Positions 52,311 to 61,184 of a DNA stretch of 64,000 bases are shown one piece after another. The notes beneath the pieces are model-generated. The model was given only the letters and a program-made list of their open reading frames with translations, was not told where the DNA came from and searched no databases. The stretch comes from Cohnella caldifontis (lineage in GTDB: Bacteria > Bacillota > Bacilli > Paenibacillales > Paenibacillaceae). Location: NCBI RefSeq assembly GCF_029360585.1, contig NZ_JAQZSJ010000007.1, forward strand, positions 121,844-185,843, given 5' to 3'. The position numbers and the translations under genes are program-made. Every line of letters starts with the position of its first letter. Within the stretch, counting starts at the first letter, position 1.

Positions 52311-53114
52311 ATGCCTTACCGCTTGATGGCCATGGATTTGGACGACACGCTGCTGACCGACGACCTGACCGTGACCGAGACCACGAAGGAAGCCATGAGA
52401 AAGGCGATCGCCCAAGGCATCCATTTGACGATCGCGACGGGCCGGATGTTCGATTCGGCGCGGCAGATCGCGGGGCAGGTCGGACTCAACGTTCCGATCA
52501 TTACCTACCAAGGATCCTTGATCAAAAATTTGCTGGACGAATCGGTCCTGTACGAGCGCTCGGTGCCGGCGGACGCCGCCGTCCGGCTCTGCGAATATTG
52601 CCGGGAACGCGGGTTGCACTTGCAGACCTACATTGACGACAAGCTGTACGCTCCGGAAGAGAACGACAAGCTGAGAACGTACGCCAAGCAATCCAACATC
52701 CCTTATACGATCGTGCCGGACTTCGCTTCGTTGGTCGCCGCCTCTAAGAACACGAAGCTGGTGATCATCGACGAGCCGGCTTATTTGGACGGCATCATGC
52801 CCGAATTGCGGGACCTCATGGGTCCGGACGTTCACCTGACCAAATCCAAAAGCAACTATTTGGAGGCGCTGCACCGGGAAGGAACGAAAGGACATGCCTT
52901 GCGCTTTCTGGCCGCCCATTACGGCATTCCGATGGAGGAAACGATCGCCGTCGGGGATGCCTGGAACGACCGCGAGATGATCGAGGCGGCCGGCCTCGGC
53001 GTGGCCATGGCCAACGCGGTGCCCGGGCTGAAGGAGCTGGCGGACTACGTCACGCCCGTAAGCAACAACGATGACGGCGTGCGGCACGTGCTGGAGAAGT
53101 TCGTGCTGGGTTAA
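52311..53114 (+). CDS. Cof-type HAD-IIB family phosphatase
   Basis: 267 residues from ATG 52311 (AAAGGA nine bases upstream), giving the usual N-terminus. HAD motif I LMAMDLDDTLLTDD, motif II HLTIATGRMF, Lys of motif III in TKGHALRFLAAHYG and motif IV TIAVGDAWNDREMIEAAG. The IIB cap lies at about 85-190. Members hydrolyse sugar phosphates or flavin/pyridoxal phosphates. A 52-bp repeat array follows the stop by 30 bases. Confidence 0.92.
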   Translation: MPYRLMAMDLDDTLLTDDLTVTETTKEAMRKAIAQGIHLTIATGRMFDSARQIAGQVGLNVPIITYQGSLIKNLLDESVLYERSVPADAAVRLCEYCRERGLHLQTYIDDKLYAPEENDKLRTYAKQSNIPYTIVPDFASLVAASKNTKLVIIDEPAYLDGIMPELRDLMGPDVHLTKSKSNYLEALHREGTKGHALRFLAAHYGIPMEETIAVGDAWNDREMIEAAGLGVAMANAVPGLKELADYVTPVSNNDDGVRHVLEKFVLG

Positions 53115-53144
53115 CCGGTGATTGAGGCGACGTGCCCGCTCATG

Positions 53145-53455
53145 TTGAGGAAGAAAGTTTCTTAACTCGGTCGAAAACATGTGCTTACTGCGAGCGTTGA
53201 GGAAGAAAGTTTCGTAACTCGGTCGAAAACATGTGCTTACTGCGAGCGTTGAGGAAGAAAGTTTCGTAACTCGGTCGAAAACATGTGCTTACTGCGAGCG
53301 TTGAGGAAGAAAGTTTCTTAACTCGGTCGAAAACATGTGCTTACTGCGAGCGTTGAGAAAGAAAGTTTCTTAACTCGGTCGAAAACCGTGCTTACTGCGA
53401 GCGTTGAGAAAGAAAGTTTCTTAACTCGACCGAAAACCGTGCTGGCGCAAGAGTT
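53145..53455. repeat. Tandem array of six 51-52-bp repeats
   Basis: Units start at 53145, 53197, 53249, 53301, 53353 and 53404. The first four are almost identical (a T/G change in one position); the last two have small changes and a one-base loss. Each holds the palindrome AAGAAAGTTTCTT followed by AACTCGGTCGAAAAC. There are no spacers, so it is not a CRISPR array. The unit is not a multiple of three, so it is not coding. Confidence 0.95.
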
Positions 53456-53466
53456 AGGCGGGTACG

Positions 53467-53503
53467 AACGAGGCCGTTGGCATTGCCGCCAACGGCCTCG
53501 TTT
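53467..53503. terminator. Bidirectional terminator between HAD and DUF genes
   Basis: AACGAGGCCGTTGGC and GCCAACGGCCTCGTTT form a 15-bp stem with a six-base loop, T-run at the right side. Confidence 0.85.
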
Positions 53504-53531
53504 CGATTATATTCCGCGTTGCGTCCCCTGA

Positions 53532-53948
53532 CTAATCCGCATCGTCCGGGATTCGCCGAGATGCGTTCCGGAACCAGCCCCCCAGCCGCACCAGCAAAGC
53601 ATAGATCACGGCGATGCCGAATCCGGAATACAGGAACACGGAATTCCCGGCGTAGAAAATCCAGCTCACCGCGGCGCCGGCGACGAGGTCGGCACCCGCT
53701 TTCGCGGCCGCCCGCCCGGGAAAGTCCGGCAGCCGCCCGATCAGCGCGTTCAGCACCCACGACCCCAGCGTCAAGCCGAGCACCCCGTACCAGCCATACA
53801 GCCATAAACCGACCACGGCAAAATAAGGCCAGGCGATCACCATGGCGCCCTCGCGAACGTCGATCACGAGCACCGCAAGCACGGCCAGGAAAAACGCGAA
53901 CACCGCGATGCCCAGCCGGAACAATAAATTCGCCGCCGCACTCCGCAT
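53532..53948 (-). CDS. Small membrane protein, unknown function
   Basis: About 138 residues from ATG 53948 (AAAGGCGG eight bases upstream; GTG 53957 also in frame). Four hydrophobic segments, a charged Arg-rich C-terminus (FRNASRRIPDD). The internal text VVGLWLYGWYGVLGLTLGSW and LVAGAAVSWIFYAGNSVFLY resembles Paenibacillaceae YrvL-like small membrane proteins; not certain. It may be in one unit with the YcxB and GNAT genes upstream. Confidence 0.65.
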   Translation of the reverse strand: MRSAAANLLFRLGIAVFAFFLAVLAVLVIDVREGAMVIAWPYFAVVGLWLYGWYGVLGLTLGSWVLNALIGRLPDFPGRAAAKAGADLVAGAAVSWIFYAGNSVFLYSGFGIAVIYALLVRLGGWFRNASRRIPDDAD

Positions 53949-54072
53949 GTCCCGCACCGCCTTTCCTTCAACGCGATACCTGCAATTGCCGATCGAACGG
54001 GATCCCGATCTCGCCGCAGCGGGAAAAGCTGTCGTACGCCTGGAAGCGACACGCGCAGGAGCCGGGACTTGC

Positions 54073-54591
54073 CTAACCTTTCAGCCTGAGCTTCGACGCC
54101 GGAAGATGGCGGCGCAGCGCCGCTTTGACGTCCGCTAGATCCGCGATATCCCGTTTCGGCAGCAGAATCACTTTATTGCTCGCGAAATAAATCAGGATGG
54201 CCCGGGAGGACTCCGCGGCTTTGCGGATCTCGTCCCACGGCAAGCCTGTCGTTTGCCCGCCGGCGGTATGGCGGACTTCCGTCTCCGCCAGCTCGATTTG
54301 CTGCTCCAGCCCGGACAGGCCTTCGCCCTCGAACCGCTTCCCCGAGCGTACCCGCATCCGGTAGATTTGATACCAGACCATGAGCCCGCTGACGATCAGA
54401 GCCGCCGGGATAACGACGGCGAGTCCGCTCGCTGCTTGAAGCAATCCGCTCCACTTGGCCAGCAGGACGAACAAGCACGCGTAGAAGACAAACATCCCGA
54501 CCAGCTGCCAGCGGCCTTGATAAAGCTGGAAACCCGCATAGTCTTCCGCTTTCAGGCGGATTCGGATGGGACCCGGCTGCGTTTCGGACAT
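54073..54591 (-). CDS. YcxB-like membrane protein
   Basis: 172 residues from ATG 54591 (GGAG eight bases upstream; ATG 54597 is too close). Two membrane helices near residues 30-75, then a PH-like soluble domain: GLPWDEIRKAAESSRAILIY and KVILLPKRDIADLADVKAAL. This two-helix plus PH-like layout is the YcxB family. Molecular role unknown. Confidence 0.78.
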   Translation of the reverse strand: MSETQPGPIRIRLKAEDYAGFQLYQGRWQLVGMFVFYACLFVLLAKWSGLLQAASGLAVVIPAALIVSGLMVWYQIYRMRVRSGKRFEGEGLSGLEQQIELAETEVRHTAGGQTTGLPWDEIRKAAESSRAILIYFASNKVILLPKRDIADLADVKAALRRHLPASKLRLKG

Positions 54592-54606
54592 CGGCATCGC
54601 TCCTCC

Positions 54607-55569
54607 TTATACGCCCAGCTTTTTCTCCATCGTCAGCGCCTTCACGGAGCCTTGGGGGCGAACGACCAGCTCCTGGTCCACGATTTCGTACCCCATGTCC
54701 TGGTACATCGCGACGTTGTTCTGGACCGTCTGCCGCACTTTGCAGCGGCACTTGTCCAGCCCTTTGCTTACGCCCAGCTGCTCGATCCAGCGAACCAGCC
54801 GTTTGGCGTATCCTCTTCGTCTGCGGGCGGGCGGAACCGACAACCGGAAAAACTGAATCGTATCGCCTTCCACCGAATAGCGTACCATCGCCGCGGGTTT
54901 GTCGTCCTCGTACAAAATGGCCGCTCCTTGCCCGTTCGCCAAGTTCTCGCGGACCGAATCCGCCGTTTCGTCCAGCGCGCTCGAGGGCGGAACCGCCGCG
55001 CGGTATTCCTCGAATGCCTCCATCATCAGCGCGTGCACGGTTTCCGCATCATCCGGACCCGCTTCCCGGATTTCGAGGACGGGTTCCGCCACCGAGAGGC
55101 GGGATACGGGCGCGGGCTGAGGATCGACTTCTTTCGCGCCGTCGTCCGAAGTTTCCGCGTCCTCCACGGCCGACGGAGTCACGTCGATGGGACCCGAAGA
55201 CGGAAGCATGTCCGTAAAATATAATCTCGCGGAACGGCTGATCAAAAGGAAGGCCGACAGGACACCCATGAACATCATCGGTTGCGAAATCATGCTGCCG
55301 GAGAGAAGCAACAGGAAAGACCCCACGATGGCGGACATCCGCTTTTTGCGCCGAACCGCCCATAACGTGACGACGGCAGCCGCTGCCGGAATCATCAGGA
55401 GAATGAGGTTGATGGCAACCTGGGAGCCCGACAGTTGGGCGATTTTATCCGCCTGATCGGCCGGCGGGGAAATCAACAATCGAACGTTCAGCGCCAGGAT
55501 CGCCACGGACAGCGCCAATTGGAGGTACAAGATCAAGGTTGCGATGCGGATACTGGTCGGTCTGGGCAA
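54607..55569 (-). CDS. Membrane-anchored GNAT acetyltransferase
   Basis: About 320 residues from TTG 55569 (AAGGGGG eight bases upstream; the frame runs to 55608). Residues 1-130 have four membrane helices, 131-170 an acidic linker, and 175-320 a GNAT domain with the acetyl-CoA loop VPPARRRRGYAKRLVRWIEQ (R/QxxGxG/A, here RRRGYA) and CKVRQTVQNNVAMYQDMGYE. GNAT enzymes are normally soluble; the fused membrane part is unusual and may place it near a membrane substrate. Lies 15 bases upstream of the YcxB-like gene. Confidence 0.8.
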   Translation of the reverse strand: MPRPTSIRIATLILYLQLALSVAILALNVRLLISPPADQADKIAQLSGSQVAINLILLMIPAAAAVVTLWAVRRKKRMSAIVGSFLLLLSGSMISQPMMFMGVLSAFLLISRSARLYFTDMLPSSGPIDVTPSAVEDAETSDDGAKEVDPQPAPVSRLSVAEPVLEIREAGPDDAETVHALMMEAFEEYRAAVPPSSALDETADSVRENLANGQGAAILYEDDKPAAMVRYSVEGDTIQFFRLSVPPARRRRGYAKRLVRWIEQLGVSKGLDKCRCKVRQTVQNNVAMYQDMGYEIVDQELVVRPQGSVKALTMEKKLGV

Positions 55570-55726
55570 AAGGAAATCCCCCTTATGTGCGTTTGCGTTC
55601 TCCCTCAAATTTTCTCGCCATGAAGACGCATTTCCTCTATTTTAGGGATTTTCGCGGGAAAGAACAAATCCATCGGCAAACACGCGGGTTTATCGAAAAT
55701 GCGGGGGCGGAGCTTCCGAAAAGCAA

Positions 55727-55748
55727 AAGCGCGGCCGCGGCCGCGCTT
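55727..55748 (-). terminator. Terminator of the sulfate ABC operon
   Basis: A 22-bp self-complementary GC-rich sequence (AAGCGCGGCC...GCGCTT) at the binding-protein stop, then TTGCTTTTC on the minus strand. Confidence 0.7.
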
Positions 55749-56809
55749 CACGTTCCCGACAATACCTGATACCATACGCCCCGAGGGGAATACAACGTTT
55801 GCCGGACCCGGTCCCATCCTCCGAGGTAGCCGATGTCGAACAAGCCGGCGGGCTGCGTAACCCGATCCTTCCATTCGGCCGCCGTCTCGGCGTTCGCCGG
55901 ACGGAACCCGTGTTTGGCGAACAGCTCCTGCGCCTGCTTTCCATGCAGGAATTCGACGAAAGCATCTGCCGCCTCCCGGACGCCGTGCCGATCCGCGTTG
56001 CGGTCCACGACCGCGGCGGGGTTCTCGATGAGAATCGTGTTGTCCGGCACGACGATGTCGTAGCGGACCCCCTGGGCGATCCGCGCCAGCAGCTCGTTCT
56101 CGTACGTCACGATGACGTCGCCGACCCCGTACTCGAACGCCGCCATGGACGCGCGCCCGCTCTTGTCCATGGACTCGACGTTCCGGTGGACGTCCTCCAG
56201 GAACCGCTTGGCCGCCGCCTCGTCTTTGGCGCCGGTCTCCTGCTCCGAACGTTTCAAGCCGGCGCCGTAGATGGCGTTGATGTCCCATTGGGCGCCGCCC
56301 GACGTTTTCGGGTTCGGATACAGCACCTTCACGCCGGGGCGGGTCAAATCCTCGAAGTCCCGGATCCCGAGCGGATTGCCGGGACGGGTGCCGAGCACGA
56401 CGATGGACCTCGTCACCATGCCGCCGTCCGGCCCCGATTTCCAGTCCCCGTTCATCAGCCCCGCCTGGACGATCTTGTCCATGTCGCCTTCCATCGCCAG
56501 CAGCGTGACGTCCGCCTCGAACCCGCCGACGATCGCCCTTGCCTGGGTGCCGGACGCTTCATACGATTCCTGGAAAGAGATCTTTTGGCCGGTCTTGGCC
56601 AACCACTCCTTCTGAAACGCCGGCAAAATGTCGGCAAGCGCGTCCTTGGCGACCGAATAGGCGCCGATCACGAGCGTAACCCCGCCTTTGGCGGAGGAGC
56701 CGGCAACGCTGCCGCTTCCGTCCCCCTCGTCCCCCGTTCGGGTCCCTCCGCAGCCGGCCAGCAGCAGGACGAGAGCCAGAAGAAGGGCAACCCCTTTAAA
56801 TTTCGACAT
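55748..56809 (-). CDS. Sulfate/thiosulfate ABC transporter, substrate-binding lipoprotein
   Basis: 353 residues. Lipobox LLAGC (Cys about 19) and a Gly/Ser linker. Sulfate-binding-family text: LVIGAYSVAKDALADILPAF, QESYEASGTQARAIVGGFEA and VTRSIVVLGTRPGNPLGIRD, then YPNPKTSGGAQWDINAIYGA and VTYENELL. It delivers sulfate to CysT/CysW. It is the last gene of the operon (usually first), overlapping the cysA end by 14 bases. Confidence 0.92.
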   Translation of the reverse strand: MSKFKGVALLLALVLLLAGCGGTRTGDEGDGSGSVAGSSAKGGVTLVIGAYSVAKDALADILPAFQKEWLAKTGQKISFQESYEASGTQARAIVGGFEADVTLLAMEGDMDKIVQAGLMNGDWKSGPDGGMVTRSIVVLGTRPGNPLGIRDFEDLTRPGVKVLYPNPKTSGGAQWDINAIYGAGLKRSEQETGAKDEAAAKRFLEDVHRNVESMDKSGRASMAAFEYGVGDVIVTYENELLARIAQGVRYDIVVPDNTILIENPAAVVDRNADRHGVREAADAFVEFLHGKQAQELFAKHGFRPANAETAAEWKDRVTQPAGLFDIGYLGGWDRVRQTLYSPRGVWYQVLSGT

Positions 56810-57860
56810 ACATCCGATCTTCCTTCAGCTTGTTTTCCATGATCCAGCTGTCGTTGTCGTTGAACAGATACGCCCGGTGCACGAGCACCTGGATTTCGTC
56901 CCCCGGATGGAGCACTTCCTTCTCGAGCGAACGGTACGTCACGAGCCGGGTCGAACCGACCTCCAGTTCCACCAGCCACTCGCTGCCGCGGAATTGCAGA
57001 TGTTTGACCCTGCCGGTCTCGGTCGCGGACAGGATCTGGAATTCCTCGGGCTTGCCGATCTCGACGTATTCGGGCCGGATCAGTCCCTTGGTGCCGGGCC
57101 AAGCCCGGGCATCCTCGAAGCCGCGGAGCGAGGAGACGTCCTCGACGATCGTGGATTCCCCGATAAAGCTGGCCACGAACGGCGTCTGCGGATTTTTGTA
57201 GATCTCCCAAGGCGTGCCTTTCTGCTCCAGGTTCCCTTTGCTGATGATCATGATCTCGTCGGCCACTTCGATCGCCTCATCCTGGTCGTGCGTGACGAAG
57301 ATCGAGGTGATGCCGAGCCGGTCGATCATTTCCCGCAGCCAAGAGCGAAGCTCCTGGCGGATTTTGGCGTCGATCGCCGCGAACGGTTCGTCCAGCAGCA
57401 GCAGCTGCGGCTCCGGTGCCAATGCGCGGGCGAACGCGACGCGCTGGCGCTGCCCGCCCGACAGCTGGTGGGGGTAGCGCTTCTCGAAACCGGAGAGTCC
57501 GGTCAGTTCGACCAGCTCGGCTACCCGCTCCTTGATGCGGGATTTCGGCCATTTCTTGACCTCCAGCCCGAACGCGATGTTGCCTTCCACCGTCATGTGC
57601 TTGAACAGGGCGTAGTTCTGGAATACGAACCCGATTCCCCGCTCCTGCGGGGGCAGATCGTTGACCCGCTTGCCGTGGAACAGGATGTCCCCGCTGTCGG
57701 GCGTTTCCAAGCCGGCCAGCATGCGGAGAATCGATGTTTTCCCGCCTCCGCTGGGACCGAGCAGGCCGATCAGCTGGCCTTTGGCGATCGAGAAATCGAC
57801 GTTCTTCACCGCATGGAATTCGCCGAATTTTTTGTTGAGCCCCCGGACTTCCACGTGCAT
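56796..57860 (-). CDS. cysA: Sulfate/thiosulfate ABC transporter, ATP-binding protein
   Basis: 354 residues from ATG 57860 (GGAAAGAGGAG upstream). Walker A LLGPSGGGKTSILRMLAGLE, signature QLSGGQRQRVAFARALAPEP, Walker B LLLLDEPFAAIDAKIRQELR, and switch VTHDQDEAIEVADEIMII. The C-terminal TOBE-like domain starts near residue 240 (GLIRPEYVEIGKPEEFQILS). Sits between cysW and the binding-protein gene. Confidence 0.93.
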   Translation of the reverse strand: MHVEVRGLNKKFGEFHAVKNVDFSIAKGQLIGLLGPSGGGKTSILRMLAGLETPDSGDILFHGKRVNDLPPQERGIGFVFQNYALFKHMTVEGNIAFGLEVKKWPKSRIKERVAELVELTGLSGFEKRYPHQLSGGQRQRVAFARALAPEPQLLLLDEPFAAIDAKIRQELRSWLREMIDRLGITSIFVTHDQDEAIEVADEIMIISKGNLEQKGTPWEIYKNPQTPFVASFIGESTIVEDVSSLRGFEDARAWPGTKGLIRPEYVEIGKPEEFQILSATETGRVKHLQFRGSEWLVELEVGSTRLVTYRSLEKEVLHPGDEIQVLVHRAYLFNDNDSWIMENKLKEDRMYVEI

Positions 57861-57898
57861 GCCGACCACTCCTCTTTCCTTGAACGAGTCAAGCGAAT

Positions 57899-58696
57899 TT
57901 ATACATGCTTCTGCCTGGATTTCGCCCATTCCATGAGCAGCAGAAGGGCAACCGAACCCGCGGCCAATACGAGCGCCACCGCGTTCGCCGACGTCAGGCT
58001 GAAGTTTTCCACGTCTTGATAGACCAAGGTCGTCGCGGTTTGCGTTTTGAACAGAATGTTGCCCGATACGACCAACACGGCTCCGAATTCCCCGAGGGAG
58101 CGGGCGACGGTCAGAACGACGCCGTATACGACGCTCCAACGGATCTGCGGCCAAGTGACCCTCCGGAACGTCGTCCACCCGTAGGCCCCGAGCATGGAGG
58201 CCGCTTCTTCCTGCTGCGTGCCGATCTCCTGCAGGACCGGCATCACCTCGCGGATCACGAGCGGAAACGTCACGAACAAGGTGGCCAGGATCATGCCCGG
58301 CAACGCGTAGACGATTTTAATGCCGGCTGCTCCGAGCAGCCCGCCGAGCGCCGAATCCGGCCCCAGCAGCAGCACGATCATCAGGCCACCGATCACGGGG
58401 GATACCGCGAACGGCAAATCCACGATGCTGTTCAGCAGTTTTTTCAAACGGGGCCCCAGCCATGCGGCCCTGACCAGATACATGGAAAAGATGACGCCGA
58501 AAAACGTATTGATGACGGTCACCGCGGCCACGATGAGCCCGGTCATGGCCAGGGCGTGCACCGCCTCCGGCCGGGTCAGCCCGTTCGCGAAGCCCCGCCA
58601 TCCTTCATCCCAAGCCCCCATGGCGATCCGCACGACCGGGGCGCCCAGCAGCAGCGCGAATACCAGAAACGTCAATCCGATCCACAGCCGCCTCAT
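57899..58696 (-). CDS. cysW: Sulfate ABC transporter permease CysW
   Basis: 265 residues from ATG 58696, overlapping the cysT stop by 4 bases. Six helices; PVIGGLMIVLLLGPDSALGG is characteristic, and the coupling loop reads EEAASMLGAYGWTTFRRVTW. NSIVDLPFAVSPVIGG is shared with CysT (NSMVDLPFALPTAVAG), as expected for the paired permeases. Confidence 0.92.
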   Translation of the reverse strand: MRRLWIGLTFLVFALLLGAPVVRIAMGAWDEGWRGFANGLTRPEAVHALAMTGLIVAAVTVINTFFGVIFSMYLVRAAWLGPRLKKLLNSIVDLPFAVSPVIGGLMIVLLLGPDSALGGLLGAAGIKIVYALPGMILATLFVTFPLVIREVMPVLQEIGTQQEEAASMLGAYGWTTFRRVTWPQIRWSVVYGVVLTVARSLGEFGAVLVVSGNILFKTQTATTLVYQDVENFSLTSANAVALVLAAGSVALLLLMEWAKSRQKHV

Positions 58697-59508
58697 GCCG
58701 TTTTCCTCCGCGATTGCAAATGGTTGACGAGCCAGAGGATGAGGAACGACAACGTTAGCAGGATGACGCTGACGGCGGCCGCGCCGGCCGCGTTGTCGCT
58801 CTCGATCTCGCCGAAAATGTAGACCGATGCGATCAGCGTTCTTCCCGGGATGTTGCCGGCCACGAGCACGACGGCCCCGAACTCGGCGAGCGCCCTGGAG
58901 AACGCCAGCATCGCGCCGCTTACGATGCCGGGCAGCATGTTCGGGAAAATGACGCGGAAAAAGGTTTTCCTCTTCGACGCCCCCATCGTATAGGCCGCTT
59001 CCTCTTCCGCCGGATCCAGTTCTTCCAGCAGCGGCTGCACCGCCCGGATGACGAAGGGAAACGTGACGAATACCATGGCGATCACGATCGCGGGACGATG
59101 GAACAGGATGGAGAAACCGAGCTGCTCCGCCCAATGGCCGACCGGACTTTGCGGTCCGAGCAACAGGAGGATCATGAGGCCGGCTACCGCCGTCGGCAGC
59201 GCGAACGGCAGATCGACCATGCTGTTCAGCAGGCTTCGTCCCGGGAACCGGTAACGGATCAAGACCCAGCCGGCCATCGTCCCGATCGCGATGTTGATGA
59301 CGGTGGCGATCAAGGCCATGATGACGGTGAGCTGCACGGATTTCCAGGCGAGCGGTTCGGTGATGTTATCCGCGAACGCCTGCCAGCCGGCAGATAACGA
59401 TTGACCGTAAATGCCGAGAATCGGAAGCACGATCAATATGATAAAATACAGCATGACGGCACTGCGGAATCCCCAGCCCCACCAGCGGTTCTGAAACTTG
59501 GAGCTCAC
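58693..59508 (-). CDS. cysT: Sulfate ABC transporter permease CysT
   Basis: About 271 residues from GTG 59508 (GGGAGG about 11 bases upstream); TTG 59529 would add seven residues but overlaps that site. Six helices: SVQLTVIMALIATVINIAIG and the coupling loop EEEAAYTMGASKRKTFFRVI. First gene of the operon, next to the possible CymR-type site. Forms the channel with CysW. Confidence 0.9.
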   Translation of the reverse strand: MSSKFQNRWWGWGFRSAVMLYFIILIVLPILGIYGQSLSAGWQAFADNITEPLAWKSVQLTVIMALIATVINIAIGTMAGWVLIRYRFPGRSLLNSMVDLPFALPTAVAGLMILLLLGPQSPVGHWAEQLGFSILFHRPAIVIAMVFVTFPFVIRAVQPLLEELDPAEEEAAYTMGASKRKTFFRVIFPNMLPGIVSGAMLAFSRALAEFGAVVLVAGNIPGRTLIASVYIFGEIESDNAAGAAAVSVILLTLSFLILWLVNHLQSRRKTA

Positions 59509-59564
59509 GTTGTCGCGTACCTCCCGCAATTCGAAAAATCCGCTGTCGTTTGACCAAAATAACC

Positions 59565-59590
59565 ATAATTCCTATTAATTTAGTCGGTAT
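59565..59590. promoter_or_regulatory. Possible CymR-type sulfur-control site
   Basis: ATAATTCCTATTAATTTAG then TCGGTAT lies about 60 bases upstream of the cysT start. On the minus strand it reads ATACCGACTAAATTAATAGG, similar to the AT-rich, partly dyad-symmetric sites recognised by CymR before sulfur genes in Firmicutes. Inference from position and general resemblance. Nothing else is clear in 59509-59766. Confidence 0.4.
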
Positions 59591-59766
59591 TGATACTTTA
59601 TCAAATACATGCTTGTTCCGTCAATCGTTCCGAATAGGCTTTAACCGATTTTTATTAAAGAAACTTATGTACTGTATTCATTTTGTTTATGGGCGGTTCC
59701 AGACAAGCGGGGATTTGGGGCTCCCGTCCGCATTCCATGACGCAATGTTGAGGAGGAAGATCCGGC

Positions 59767-60168
59767 ATGCTGTACCGGGAAACGATCCGAACGGGAAAAA
59801 GGGACGAAATGATCGACATCACGCGCAGAGTGGAGGCGTTGGTGTGGAGGGAGGGACGGTTCGATGGCATCGCCCTGGTGTATTGTCCGCATACGACGGC
59901 GGGCATCGCGATCAACGAGAACGCCGATCCGGACGTGAAACGCGACGTGCTGATGCGGCTGGACGAGGTGTATCCGTGGGAGCATCCGAAATACCGCCAT
60001 GCGGAAGGGAACACGGCCGCCCATCTGAAAGCGATCACGACCGGCACGTCCCAGACGGTAATCGTAGCGGAAGGCCGCCTGTTGCTCGGCCGATGGCAGG
60101 GCATTTACTTCTGCGAGTTCGACGGCCCCCGGGAGCGGGAGTTTTGCGTGAAAATCGTGAAGGGGTAA
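59767..60168 (+). CDS. yjbQ: YjbQ family (UPF0047) secondary thiamine-phosphate synthase
   Basis: 133 residues. The family signature is [20 protein letters not shown], followed by [20 protein letters not shown] and [19 protein letters not shown]. The E. coli member shows weak thiamine-phosphate synthase activity; the true cellular role is unsettled. ATG 59767 follows GAGGAGGAAG. Convergent with the YigZ-family gene. Confidence 0.9.
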   Translation: MLYRETIRTGKRDEMIDITRRVEALVWREGRFDGIALVYCPHTTAGIAINENADPDVKRDVLMRLDEVYPWEHPKYRHAEGNTAAHLKAITTGTSQTVIVAEGRLLLGRWQGIYFCEFDGPREREFCVKIVKG

Positions 60169-60209
60169 CATCGGGATCTTTGAAGGGGCTCAAAGTCTCT
60201 CCGATCGGC

Positions 60210-60842
60210 CTACTCTCCATCGACGAAGTAGCGCTCTTCGCCGGTTTCGATCAGGGCTTGTCCCTGCGTGAAATCGACGAGCCAGTCGCGGAACCGTTCG
60301 GCTTCGCCCGCCTCCGGCAGGCAAAGCACGCGCACGCGGTCGGTGAAGCTGACTTCGCCCGTACGGATGCCCCGATCCCGCAGCGCGTTTTCGAGTTTGC
60401 CGTACCATGTGTAATCGATGTCGACGGCGATCTCGCGGTGAAGCACCTTCACGATGGGATCCGCCGCGTCGATGCCGACGACCGCGCCGTCCGTGTAGGC
60501 TCGCACCAACCCTCCGGCTCCGAGCATGATGCCGCCGAAGTAGCGGGTGACGACGACCGCGACGTTTTTGAGGCCGCGGTTCTTGATGACTTCCAGTATC
60601 GGCTTGCCCGCCGTGCCGCTCGGTTCCCCGTCGTCCAGCGCTTTCTGGCACTGGTCGCGCTCGCCGACCACGTAGGCCGAACAGTTGTGCGTCGCGTCCC
60701 AGTATTTCTTTTTCAGCTGTTCGATGAATTGGACCGCCTCTTCCTCGGAGCTGACCGGCCGGGCATGCCCGATAAAACGCGACTTCTTGATGACGATTTC
60801 CGCGCTGCCGTAGTCCCTTACGGTCGCGTAACGCTCCAGCAT
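60210..60842 (-). CDS. YigZ/IMPACT-family protein (YvyE-like)
   Basis: 210 residues. UPF0029 N-terminal domain: [20 protein letters not shown], then [20 protein letters not shown] and [40 protein letters not shown]. The smaller C-terminal domain begins near residue 135. Homologues (YigZ, yeast YIH1/IMPACT) bind ribosome-associated or nucleic acid partners; the bacterial role is not settled. Divergent from the CxxCxxCC protein gene. Confidence 0.92.
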   Translation of the reverse strand: MLERYATVRDYGSAEIVIKKSRFIGHARPVSSEEEAVQFIEQLKKKYWDATHNCSAYVVGERDQCQKALDDGEPSGTAGKPILEVIKNRGLKNVAVVVTRYFGGIMLGAGGLVRAYTDGAVVGIDAADPIVKVLHREIAVDIDYTWYGKLENALRDRGIRTGEVSFTDRVRVLCLPEAGEAERFRDWLVDFTQGQALIETGEERYFVDGE

Positions 60843-60907
60843 GGCCTTTTCCCCATTTCCCTGAAAAATTCAAGATGAACGAAAAAAACGAAGCGAGGTG
60901 GCTCCGC

Positions 60908-61171
60908 ATGGAATGCCGGGTCGGATGCGCCGCCTGCTGCATCGCCGCGTCGATCTCATCGCCGATTCCCGGCATGCCGAAGGGCAAGCCGGCGGGCGTA
61001 CGCTGCGTGCAGCTGACGGAAAACAACGCCTGCAAGCTGTTCGGCAGGCCGGAAAGGCCGGCCGTCTGCGTCAGCCTGCAGGCGTCGAAAGAAATGTGCG
61101 GGGACGCCGATGAAGAGGCGTTCCGCCGGTTGGCCGAATGGGAGCGGTTGACGGCTCCGAGACGGAAATAA
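60908..61171 (+). CDS. Small YkgJ-type cysteine-cluster protein
   Basis: 87 residues from ATG 60908 (GAGGTG seven bases upstream; ATG 60875 lacks a site). [20 protein letters not shown] has the C-x3-C-x2-CC cluster, and [20 protein letters not shown] and [16 protein letters not shown] add four more cysteines. Such proteins are thought to bind zinc or an iron-sulfur cluster. Very common in Proteobacteria as short YkgJ-like proteins. Convergent with the TerC gene, 13 bases between stops. Confidence 0.83.
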   Translation: MECRVGCAACCIAASISSPIPGMPKGKPAGVRCVQLTENNACKLFGRPERPAVCVSLQASKEMCGDADEEAFRRLAEWERLTAPRRK

Positions 61172-61184
61172 CGGGGGCGGGGGA

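Noticed and set aside
53145..53455. Possible CRISPR array
   Set aside because: The 52-bp units are contiguous with no variable spacers, and no cas gene is in the window.
53337..53531. Plus-strand frame encoding a 17-residue tandem peptide repeat
   Set aside because: It exists only where the last repeat units are 51 bp; the other units are 52 bp and break the frame. No ribosome site.
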